A DNA stretch of 64,000 nt from Myoxocephalus aenaeus (lineage: Eukaryota; Chordata; Actinopteri; Perciformes; Cottidae): the NCBI GenBank assembly GCA_038501785.1, contig JBAMJR010000024.1:2052501-2116500 (forward strand). Direction: 5' to 3'. The notes beneath the pieces are model-generated. The model did not search any database and was not told where the DNA came from. It saw nothing but the letters and a program-made list of their open reading frames with translations. Shown here piece by piece: positions 35,783 to 45,398 of this stretch; the stretch's first letter is position 1, and every line of letters starts with the position of its first letter. The translations under genes and the position numbers were made by a program.

Positions 35783-35784
<2 letters not shown>
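34539..35784. other. Intergenic, no gene seen
   Basis: Unique sequence with a C14 run at 35131-35144 and a short (TA) run near 35397-35412. No exon is recognised. Confidence 0.5.

Positions 35785-35854
<70 letters not shown>
35785..35854. repeat. (CA)35 microsatellite
   Basis: About 70 bp of uninterrupted CA. Confidence 0.98.
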
Positions 35855-35858
<4 letters not shown>

Positions 35859-37040
35859 GAGGCCCTCGGGGCAGTGGGAGGTCACAGTGCTCCATGCCGC
35901 CTGGCAGTGGTGTACGAGGACGCGTGGGAGACATGCAGCAGAGACAAACTGTGATGCAGAATGTGTGCACGTGCTAGAGTGGGCACGCATGCTGGCAAGC
36001 ATGCTCGTGTGCATGTTTTGGTACGGAGAATTAAAAAATGTGACAGGGCCCGGGGTGGGGTGGCAGGGGGGAGATGAGGGGTGGCATTAGACAGAAAGAG
36101 GTTGCTAAACGGAGAGTGGGGATGGTTAGAAGAGGAGGAGGAGGAATGACTTGGCGCGTCATGTTTTTTCGCGGTTTCCACCGAGGCGTGTTTTTGGCGT
36201 GGTGGCTGCCTTCACGCTGATGATGCAATTTCGCCGCCTGCCTGCCAGTCGCAGGCGGCACGTGTTCCTCTGTGAACCGCCGGCTCGGCCCTTATCTGAC
36301 TGCGTCTTGCGGTCCGCCGTGGCTCTTTCGGGTCCAGCTTAGGGGATCGGGGTACCACAAAGCCTGTTACAGAAAACAGCTAGCTGCCACTCTCACTTCT
36401 CACTCACTCCGGGGCTGAGTGTAGCCCGCCGTCTTCCTCAGCGCCGCCATGGTAATTTGATTCTATGTCGGAGGAAGGCAAAGCCAATATATTGTGGTGG
36501 TGGGGAAGTAGAGGGATGGCGGAGTGGAGGATAACGGAAGCAGAGAGTGAGCATGCATAGGATGTGACCACATGTTTCAGCGCGGCTCTGTCGGGGTTGG
36601 GCCGAGCTGTTTGTGGTTCCCATCTAAAGCTAAGCAGGAAGCCGCATTGGAAAAATACAGAGCAATTCCTCCTCTCAGTTATAACCCAGAAATAAAGGGG
36701 ATCTAGTGGTGGAGACATTACAGCCATGTTTGTGTCTGTATTCTATCTGTGATGTGAAGTCACAAAGGAAATTCCTCTGGTGAGAGCAATACCAATACTT
36801 TCTCACTGCAGTGGCTCATCTGGGGTCTTTCTCTCTCTAAAATACAAAACTTTCCCCCTCTCCACCACGCAAGTAACCGCGAGTAACCCCTCCTCCTTCC
36901 TCTCTACGCCGTCCGTCTTCCATGTCTGCAGAGCACGATGGGATCACAGCTGTGGAATATGGTCGTCAACATGGCTCGCTCTTCCCCGACTGTGTGAGGA
37001 TAGGGACCCTCACTCACACGTAGAAAAATGTGTTGCCTTC
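35855..37040. other. Intergenic, CpG-enriched patch at 36140-36360
   Basis: This stretch is GC-richer than its surroundings and keeps many CpG dinucleotides (GGCGCGTC, TTCGCGG, TTTCGCCGCC, GCAGGCGGCACG, GAACCGCCGGCTCGG). A hairpin GCCGCCTGC-ctgccagtc-GCAGGCGGC lies at about 36233-36259. It could be a distal CpG island or a GC-rich mobile element. No coding exon is visible. Confidence 0.5.
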
Positions 37041-37094
37041 CTGTGTGCGTGTGTGTGTGTGCGTGTGTGTGTGTGTGCGGGCAGGCAGGCAGGC
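37041..37094. repeat. Interrupted (GT)n and (GGCA)n
   Basis: GT units interrupted by GC to about 37079, then GGCA units. Pyrimidine-rich sequence follows at 37180-37270. Confidence 0.9.
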
Positions 37095-37879
37095 GTGTGA
37101 TCATGCATGTGTGTGTGTTTATGCTGCGGTGGGGCTGTGCCACTTCCCACAGAAAGAAAACACATGAGAACATCACCACCGCCTCCCTCTCTCTTTCTCT
37201 CCTTCACTCTCTCTCTTTCTCTGCCACTGCACTCTCCATTCTCTCTCACCCCCTTTCCCTCTCTTCTACTCGTTCTTAAAGGTGCAGGGACAAAGTAATT
37301 GTCTTGTAATGTAGAGAATACATGTGGAGGAAGAAGACACATGCTGCTCTCTGACCGCACCTCATCGGACCAAGTTTTTTTCTCCCCCCACATTTCAAGC
37401 TGCACCACCACAATTCAGTCTTCAGTATGTCTTTATGTAACGTCTTCATGTAACATACGTCACGGCCTGCACACACGATCTTAAAGGTGCATTGCATGTG
37501 ACACTCTGAAGACGGGTCAAATCAACCGCTTGTGGAAATCTGTGTCGAACCATTTGATTTTTGAGGCGTGTCAGATTGTGCAAGCAGAGACACGTCATGG
37601 ACTCATCGTGTAATCCCTCATGTTTGGGTTTTTACTTCAATTCAAGAATGCCGTTTACGCTGACACGTTGGCCCGTGTACTCTGCAACATAAAGTCTCAT
37701 ATTCTTTGTTGGCAGAAGTTTGTTGTAACAGTTGTCAAATTGGGAGAGATCTCTCTCACCGTGTCTCGCGGCGCAAGCTGGCTGCGCCGTTTTGGAATGA
37801 CGACCAAAGTTTTGTTTCTCTCCGACGACAATTTTTGCCTGCGACGGACCAAACCCGCACGATGGATGAAGAGCCTTAA

Positions 37880-38185
37880 GGGGCCGATCACACCAGACGC
37901 GACTCTCAAAAACGTGTCGCTAGCAAAACCATTGTTTTCCTATGGTACAGCGCGCCTTTTAAATGCCGCGCTTCGCGTTTTTCAAGCGTTTTTTTTAGGT
38001 GCGCACAAAAGTTGAAATATTCTCAATTTTTAAGTCGCACAGCTCATCAATGTCAGTGTGTATCGCCCGGTTACGCACGCAGGCCCGCTCCACAGGCGCC
38101 GGGCTGTTTTGCCCGGCGCGTTTTTTGCCAAAGTGTTTTTGAAGCGGCTGCACTTTTAAAAGACGCGTCTGGTGTGATCAGCCCC
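37880..38185. mobile_element. 306-bp MITE, PIF/Harbinger-like
   Basis: The left end GGGGCCGATCACACCAGACG (37880) and the right end 38164-38185 are complements over 22 bp with one mismatch. TAA lies directly outside each end (37877-37879 and 38186-38188), and a 3-bp TAA/TTA duplication is typical of PIF/Harbinger elements. The interior is GC-rich and CpG-rich and lacks any transposase. It probably moved with a transposase encoded elsewhere. Confidence 0.87.
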
Positions 38186-38188
38186 TAA

Positions 38189-38320
38189 GGAATCAGAATC
38201 AGAATTGTTTATTTGCCAAGTACGTTGAACATACAATTCAATAATTCAAATTCAAATTCAGATTCAGATTCAAAATCTAATTCAAATTCTAATTCAAATT
38301 CTGATTCTGATTCCATCAGG
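38189..38320 (+). repeat. Retroelement-like fragment plus (AAATTC)n hexamer array
   Basis: GAATCAGAATCAGAATTGTT and TATTTGCCAAGTACGTTGAA are strings that I recognise from an abundant fish repeat. They directly abut the MITE duplication. From about 38234 the sequence turns into degenerate AAATTC/AGATTC hexamers. Confidence 0.65.
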
Positions 38321-38470
38321 CTTTTCATCCAGGCTGCGTTCATGCAGACACAAGCAGCTTGTGATTAAACCAACTCGTTAATGACGAGGCTTGGTCAGTG
38401 GTCCTCGGCTTCTCACACCTAGGCAACACAACGTTTGCTTTTGACGTGTCACAAATAGTTTTTTTCTAAT
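38321..38470. other. Intergenic, no gene seen
   Basis: Short unique spacer between repeats. Confidence 0.4.
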
Positions 38471-38700
38471 CAAACACTCAGGAGACGTCTGTCTGTGTCC
38501 ACTGTGAAATGAAAAGTCAACGATGACTTATATTAACGTTATGTTGAACGCATAATGTCACTTTCGCAATTTAAGTTACGAGACAAATGTATTTATTCAA
38601 GTTAATCCATGATATTTTAATAAACTTAGCCGATAAATTCCGTTGCCTAACAAAACCTTTTCTGACGTTGACCACGCATTCAAAACTGCGATTGTAATCC
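38471..38700 (-). repeat. Dispersed repeat family A, diverged copy
   Basis: ACTCAGGAGACGTCTGTCTG with TGTCCACTGTGAAATG and GTTGCCTAACAAAACC resemble the modules at 14.6 and 16.3 kb. The copy is clearly more diverged than the others. Confidence 0.5.
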
Positions 38701-40163
38701 AGGAGAAAAACACGTTTTCCTCGAAACATGATTGATAATGCAGTTTAGTTGTATGGCCACATATATTTGTGGGAGCCAAGGTTGGAAAACGACATTACCC
38801 AACCAGCCCCTTGCATGTTTTAGTTTTTTTTTATGCAGTGGTGTTTTCAATGTGAACGCCTGCTTAATAAGGCCTCATCGCTCTTGGGTTCAAGGTTGGA
38901 TTGATGGTAAGGTGGCTTCATCAGCTGCTAAATCTGAAGTAACTGCACAAACAAGTTGAAAAGAAAAAGGAGAAAATGTAACACAGATCTCTTTTACCCA
39001 TTAAGGTGTTTGTGTTGTCAACTGCAATACGTGGAACAGTGTTTTTAAAGTTTGCAATGACTTTGAACATTTTTTACGAGGCGGCGCGGAAAGAAAGATA
39101 TAGGAGATGGATTTTTCTTATTATTGCTTTCATGTGTGGCTGCAACCTGTATCTGCAGAGGAGGCGCTCAAAAGCAACGAGTGCCAAAGCTTTCTTTTCT
39201 TTCTTTGTCTCTAATTATGGCAGCGCTGAAGAGCACAGTCTTCATCATCGCAGCAGAGGCCCGCAGGAGCCGCTGGGTGTCAGATGGATGAAGGAAAGCG
39301 AGGGCTTGGCACAGACATACTTGGTGACCAAGTGGAATGACGTAAATCAAAACAGACAAACAGACAGGAAGGCAGACGGACAGACATAACAGCTGGTAGG
39401 TAGGCACGCAGACAGACAGAATAGAAGACAGACAGGCTCATTTTTGGGATAACAGAGTGCTTGAAGTTATGTAAGCAGGGGGCTTAGCGCCTTGAAAATG
39501 TTTCAGCAGCATTAGATGTTTTTTACATTTTATTTACTGCTGTATACAATTTCCTACATGCTCAGTGTTATATTTGGTCTTTGCTGAGATGTGCACTTTT
39601 TGCAATGACAAAGTAAACACCTTAAGCTGAGCATTATTCAAACCAAGCAACAAAACAAGACCTGCTTGTTTGTGGAAGCATGATTTCAATTAAGTGACCG
39701 AAAGGCAGCCAAGGATGTATGTTTCACGTTAATGCTGGCTGGTGGAACTATAGAGCGACGTCCTGTTGCAGTTTCCTGTGTGAATTTCACAGGATTAGCA
39801 TCAATGATTTTGCCACATGAGCATTATCCCCGACTGTCTCCCACTCTCTGTTCCAAGCAAACAGATAAGCTTCCTCCAACCTGTTGACCCAATCACTGAC
39901 ATAAAGAGAGATTCAAGAATTCTCCATAATGCATTTTAAAGTGCCATTTATCCTTTCTAAGTCAAGATGTCAAGGAGGAGGAGGAGGAGGAGGAGGAGAG
40001 GAAAGATGGACTGCGAGTGAAGAAGAAGAGAAGAGGCGGATCAAGGGGCCACTGCGAGTCAAGGCTGACTCACAGGGATTGTAGGGCGGAGGTTTCGTTG
40101 CTGTCTTGTGTTTGGTTGTTTCTGGGTTGTGTGATTCTCTTTTTACTGGCCCTAGAAGAGCTC

Positions 40164-40210
<47 letters not shown>

Positions 40211-41469
40211 TAACCTACACACGTGCAGGCTCTGGGGACGCCTCCTGAGGCAGGTGCCGAGAAATGGGCTGAGAAAGGCATCCATTCGCTCGGCGCTGAA
40301 TTATTCAACCTGTGATTAATTACAATTTGGCCTCACAAAGGCAGGGGCTGGGGGAATTCCTCTGTTGGTCTGGACTGCAACTTATTGTGTTTTTCCTTCC
40401 CGTGCAGGCCGACGTCGGGGCGGAGCGGAGCAGAGACTAGCAGGGGTACTGGATGCCTGCACGCCCAACCTGGACCCTCACTGCTGGAGCTATTGCATAA
40501 CATGGAAGGACTGCACTCTTCAGACTGCAACAGGGCAACAAGAGTTTAACGCACAATTCAGTGTAAAGAAATGTGGCCAGAGATGGCTTAGTGGTTCCTG
40601 GCTTTGCAACAAGTACATTGCTTTGCCTGAGTGAAAGAAAGGCCACCCAAAAGAGAACATGACAGAGAGAGAAGCAGGAAAAAACAGCACTCGCTTACCT
40701 CTGGGTTGCTCCCCAAATAGTTATGGGTTGCCAAAGTAAGGATATGTAATCATGGTTTTCTTTTATATATATCTCACATTAATTCCTTTGTTACCCTGAT
40801 ATCCTAAGTGATATCAGTGAAAGATATACTGCTGCAAGGCGTGGTCTCTATTACTTGAAATTGCAGTTATTACAAATCAGCACTATTATTACCCGAAGCT
40901 TTTGACGTCAAACATGTATTATGAATTAGCAGTTTTTATATTTCACCAAAGCCATGTGTCATTAAGCCAGTCTGAAAGGTATAATTTTAAGTATCTTTAT
41001 AGGTCATTGTGACAAGTCATGACAACTTATCTTTGCTGTTGCGATGTTGTCTAACTCTTTTATTTAAGCGCTTCCATGTCGTACACTGTGTACACTATGT
41101 GTACTTACTTGCTTAGTGCAAGAATGTCAACAGGACCAAGTTGTCTCACATCAAGCACGGCTGTTATCACTCACCGGATATGAAGATTTGAACGCTTCTT
41201 CTCCTTTTTAATTTCAAATTGCAACCAGAAGGAGCATTACCGACAATTATCTAATTACAAACTGTCAAAAAACAAGAAAAAATCAATGCATTATATACAA
41301 CAACAAAAAAAGAATTGTGTACATTTTACTTTTACAATGTTTTTTACATTAGATTAATCAAGTTTTTGTTATATATATATATATATATATATATATACTG
41401 ATCAATACAAATTCAACTTTAAAACAAATCACAAGAAGTTGAAGTACTTTTTTGGTTAAAATGTCTTCT
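38701..41469. other. Intergenic with several simple repeats
   Basis: Degenerate (GACA)n at about 39353-39430, (GGA)9 at about 39973-40001, (CA)20 at 40166-40206 and (TA)14 at 41370-41397. Otherwise unique. Open frames near 40010-40640 have no protein-family resemblance. Confidence 0.6.
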
Positions 41470-41650
41470 TTGGTTTAATAACAACCCCGATGATGTCATC
41501 AGGGTTGTCTTTTAACAGAGAGCCTAGATTTCAAACTGGAACGGTATGGATTGTAATGAAATATGCTTTACATTATGGGAAATGTAGGATGTAGGTTATT
41601 GTAGCTTGCCCAATGCTCTGGAGTCAATTTAAAACATCCCTGCTGTTTAG
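41470..41650 (+). repeat. Dispersed repeat family F, copy 2
   Basis: CCCGATGATGTCATCAGGG followed by TTTCAAACTGGAACGGTATG, ATGAAATATGCTTTACATTA and TGGGAAATGTAGGA belong to the same fish family as 18800-18950, covering its later part. Confidence 0.65.
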
Positions 41651-43045
41651 GTTTTCATCTTTTTTCTCCCGTGAGATCCACAACTTTATAGAAGTGAAAT
41701 ATAAAAAATTTGGAGAACCCCTTGAATTACAAATTTAAAACACAAAATAATTCATTGTGTAGCTTTTAACCACCTCAACACTTGTGTTCTTCAGATCTGC
41801 TTCCTGTAGCCAGCTCTGAATCATACACTGATCTCTGTGAGCAGTAAACTGGCCTGATAAGGGAGCATGCTATAGGATATTAAAAGTTAAAGATCACAAG
41901 CACGTCCTGCCTTTAGGCCGGGTTGACAAACACCATAAACTTGTCTCACTTTAAGGATCTCGTAGCTAATCATAGACGCTATTATACAGCACATTGGGTG
42001 ATATGGAACAACCAGTGTGCCACCTTTCTACAGCTGCTTTGTAATTGGAGTCGGAGGTGTAAGAGCGCCAGGGAAAGTGGGTTGCCCTCAGGTCATTGGG
42101 GTGTCAGAGTTGGAATGAATAATAATAACCAATCCCCTTTTAGCTAACAATCAGCTAAAGATCTCATCAGGATGGGGCCCTGTGTGAGACGTGAGATGTA
42201 CAGTAGAAGCTGTGCTCTGACTCTTTGCAGAACTGTGAGTATATGACTTGGCACTGGAGACTGCTGCTTAAGCCTCCCTCTTGTTAACCAAGAACGCCCT
42301 TGGTTAACTCATCGCCTCTGGATCCACATCAAAACCATATTTTTTTTTATAATGTGAATAACAAAAAGATCACGTTCTTTGCTGCTCAGAAAGCAGATTG
42401 AGTGAAGTAAACCTCAGAGCTGTTTGTGTGGTTGGCTGTACTCTGACCAGACTACTATCAACATTATCTCTCAGTTTGAGTCAAATAATTGTGGAAAGAA
42501 AAGGTGCATAATCTTTGACATCAGTCAGTGATTATCATCAGGCAAACACCCACTGATATAAACAAAAATCAATAAGGGTTTCAGAAGCACACTCCTCATA
42601 CCATTTTTGACAGCACTCGCACCAGTGATGCAGACTGTAAACAGTTCTCGAGCTATTTCAAGTGCCTTGCTCTTTTTTTACTTTAAGCATACGTCAGGAG
42701 TTGGTGAACTTTTCTTTTTTGCCTGTGCCTGATGACCTGTATTGATGACCCACATCAAGATCAGGGTCTGAGTCAAGTGTGTAAAATGGGTAGCTTGATG
42801 AAGGGACCCGTGAGTAGAAAACTACACGACTCACCACCGCCCCACATGTCCTGTGAAAGGGACGTCTTGGTTCACCGGGTTTGTGGTAAACGGGTCCCAC
42901 ACTGATTGTCCCTGTGTTGGGAAATGTGTGGTTGTCCTGGCGTAAACGGTCCCCATCAGACAATACCACGCTGAGTCCAGTGGTATAGGAAAGTCTACGG
43001 TTCAATGCATGCTAATTTAGAACAGTGGTTCAACGGATCAGAAAG
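41651..43045. other. Intergenic, no gene established
   Basis: Unique sequence. A 103-codon minus-strand frame (42694-43005) has mixed composition but no recognised motif, splice context or neighbour, so it is not called as a gene. Confidence 0.45.
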
Positions 43046-43100
43046 GTGCGTTCAGACTGCACGCCACTGGTTTTAATGGCGCCGTGACTGGATTTAAAGT
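43046..43100 (+). repeat. Possible DNA-transposon end fragment
   Basis: GGTGCGTTCAGACTGCACGC is a string I associate with ends of fish MITEs. No complementary end was found nearby, so only a fragment is likely. Confidence 0.35.
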
Positions 43101-44404
43101 TACTTCAAAAGCGCGAGTGCACACGAATAGATGTATATTATACTGGGCAGCGCCGCTTAATTGCTTTGTCTCGACAATTTCTTGAAGAGACGACACAAAA
43201 AGGAGACAAAAGAACTGGAGTTCCCGGTCAGTTTTGAGTCAGTCATGAACCCTCTCCTCTGCACACGGTCGTAGGTTTATAGGATCTGTTCAACAGGCAC
43301 GTTGGCCTGTTCAAGCAAATATAAATGTATTGCTCGACAACATTGATATTTGACAATTCTGCAAAACCCCAGATTAATGCCAATCTTCATTGTTAGGCTG
43401 AATTGCCTTTGTTGGATTATTAGTCATTGAAATTGTGAATTACGATCCCTGGATTAATATCTTTTCCTTTTTCTTAAATTGTCAGGTAAACCAGTTGAAC
43501 TATGCAATATTAAAAGATTGGATTGGAACTGCTGCCTTTGTTCATCTGTCTTTCCAGACAAGCTCTTGAGTTGGTAATAATCCTTGAACCACACTATCCT
43601 AAGGAGAACTCATTATTCCTTCAAACTAAATATTCTTCAGACACCAGCTGAGGATTTCTCGGGGCCAAAGGCGACTCTGATGCCGAAAACATAGCAGGCA
43701 GCGTCAAAGTGCCGCTGCGCCGCGCTTATTACATTTTTTCTACGGCCAGGAGGCATGCGCATGCATTTCAGGCAGGAAGACATTCTTTGTAGCACAGGTC
43801 AACCTGTCACAGGGGTCGCAGGACTCTGTTCTCTGATTGGCTGCGGATACTCTCGGTCCGCGATTCGCCGCAGATTCTTTTCGTCCGCGGCTCTCTGAGC
43901 TCAGCGGTTTACGTAGCACCTCACTACAGGCCGCACTTTGCCACTGCTCTGGTGTTTTTTTTGGTATAAGGTTGTACCGAATGTCCCTAACCCTTCTTAC
44001 CAGGTTTCAAATTAAGATTCGAATGTCTGTCTTCATCAACCTAAATCAACCTCCTTTAATAAATGTAACTTGTCTTTGCGTGAAAGCAGTGGAAATGTAG
44101 TTTTTTAAGAATGAATTAATTGAATGAAACAGAATATTATGTTCAATCAACAACAATTCAACAATCCTACGCTGCCACCACTGGAATATAATTCGATAAA
44201 TAGTATAATCCCAATAACATTAGTGTAGCCTAATCTGTATCTTATCTGCAACTGTGCAGAAATACAGTTTAAACCGTAGCGCAGCATTCGCATGAGGATT
44301 CAGATTTTTTTTTTCGCCCTCTCTTTTCACAATCCAGGAACAGCACTCAGGACTAGCCTATTTATTACTGTAATAAAAAAAAAAGTAAACTGTATCTAAT
44401 ACCT
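43101..44404. other. Intergenic with a CpG-rich patch
   Basis: At 43690-43930 CpG content rises, with an NRF1-like CATGCGCATGC (43754-43764) and an inverted CCAAT box ATTGG (43836-43840). These resemble promoter elements, but no transcript or exon can be tied to them. The patch lies 1.5 kb upstream of the SSBP start codon. Confidence 0.45.
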
Positions 44405-44605
44405 TTCTTGTACATACGACCACCTTTTGTACATTTACTACTGTATGTATAGTGTTTTCATATTTTATATTTTTTCTCTTTCTTATTATAGTGTGTTTTT
44501 ATTTCCAAAACTGTTGACCCAGAGAGTCCCGCACAAAAAATGCCAATGTGTCTGGACTGTTGGTCCGTTGGCACAAATGGCAAAATAAAAACCTTGAACC
44601 TTGAA
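44405..44605 (+). mobile_element. Probable LINE 3'-UTR remnant
   Basis: AT-rich sequence with TTATTATAGTGTG-like motifs, then AAATGGCAAAATAAAAACCT and TTGAACCTTGAA. The style (AATAAA signal followed by short TTGAACC repeats) is that of fish LINE 3' ends. No coding part remains. Confidence 0.45.
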
Positions 44606-45125
44606 TGTCAATGTCATGAATGACGCCTTGGACTATCGGTTCAGCCCTAACAACTCAAAAATAGCACTTTGTTCGGGGTCATGACAACAATCACAATATG
44701 GGAAATAATGCCTTCCAAAAAGCGGCGTGTTCAAACATGTTAACAAATGACAGTAGTGTCCTCATTGGTGTGGGTCAAAGTCAAAAAACAAATTGTAGCC
44801 GGAGTCCTGGAATGTCTTTTTAGGGGGGGAAAGCATTAGGACTGTTGCCAGCCTCCCCAAAAGAGCTGGCTGTAGCCGTTTAGAGCAGAGCCCTGTAGCC
44901 GGCATGCCTTTCCCCATCTTCCCCCCTTCTCTCCTCATGTTTCTGAGGTCAGTAAACAAAAAGTGTGTGTTTCCCTTTAAGGAGCCCCCACCGCGTGCAC
45001 AACGGAGGGAGGAGCAGCAGGTCCGCGGAACAGCAGCTGAGGAGGGGAAAAAAAAAATCCACCCGGACGGTTTCAAGTCCCCCCAATAGAAACTGTGCCT
45101 GATTTGTGGCCAATGTTGGAGATGT

Positions 45126-45241
45126 AAAAAAAAAAAAAAAAAAAAAAGAAGAGAAAGAGAGGGAGGGAGGGAGAGGAGAGAGAAGGAGGAGGAGGGGAGG
45201 AGGAGGAGGAGGAGGAGAAGTTGGGGGGGGGGGGGGGGGGG
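45126..45241 (+). promoter_or_regulatory. Polypurine tract upstream of ssbp exon 1
   Basis: A22 is followed by GA/GGGA/GGA units and a G19 run (45223-45241), with one TT interruption, ending about 100 bp before the start codon. Tracts like this can form triplex DNA or bind GAGA-type and G-rich-binding factors, and the G run is a quadruplex candidate. It lies in the promoter or 5' UTR; the transcription start is not known. A TAA in the start-codon frame at 45253-45255, with no ATG between it and 45343, supports 45343 as the start. Confidence 0.7.
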
Positions 45242-45342
45242 AGGAAAAACACTAAAGGGGTAGCTATGGAGATGGAGCGTTTTCCTGGCTGCTTTCTTTG
45301 ACAGGTGTTGAGTGGGGCAAAAGTCTTAAAACAGAATCCAGC

Positions 45343-45398
45343 ATGTACGCCAAAGGTAAAGGAGCTGTCGTCCCTTCCGATAGCCAAGCGAGAGAAAA
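45343..45398 (+). CDS. ssbp4: SSBP-family transcription cofactor, coding exon 1
   Basis: First coding exon of a single-stranded-DNA-binding protein (SSBP2/3/4; Ssdp in flies). These nuclear proteins bind LDB1/CLIM and protect it from degradation, supporting LIM-homeodomain and GATA complexes. The exon encodes MYAKGKGAVVPSDSQARE plus two bases, and the donor is AA|GTAAGT. An upstream in-frame TAA (45253-45255) and no intervening ATG fix the start. The intron is phase 2, and exon 2 supplies the G that completes Lys19. MYAKGKG...PSDSQ resembles SSBP4 as I recall it (SSBP3 begins MFAKGKG...PSDGQ, SSBP2 MYGKGKS), so the paralogue is probable, not proven. The exon is just 3' of the polypurine tract and starts a CpG-rich zone. 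Confidence 0.93.

Noticed and set aside
36927..37010. Possible exon after GTCTGCAG (reads EHDGITAVEYGRQHG)
   Set aside because: Weak acceptor, no donor at a sensible place and no known family.
42694..43005. 103-codon minus-strand frame with mixed composition
   Set aside because: No recognisable motif, no splice context and no homologue that I know.
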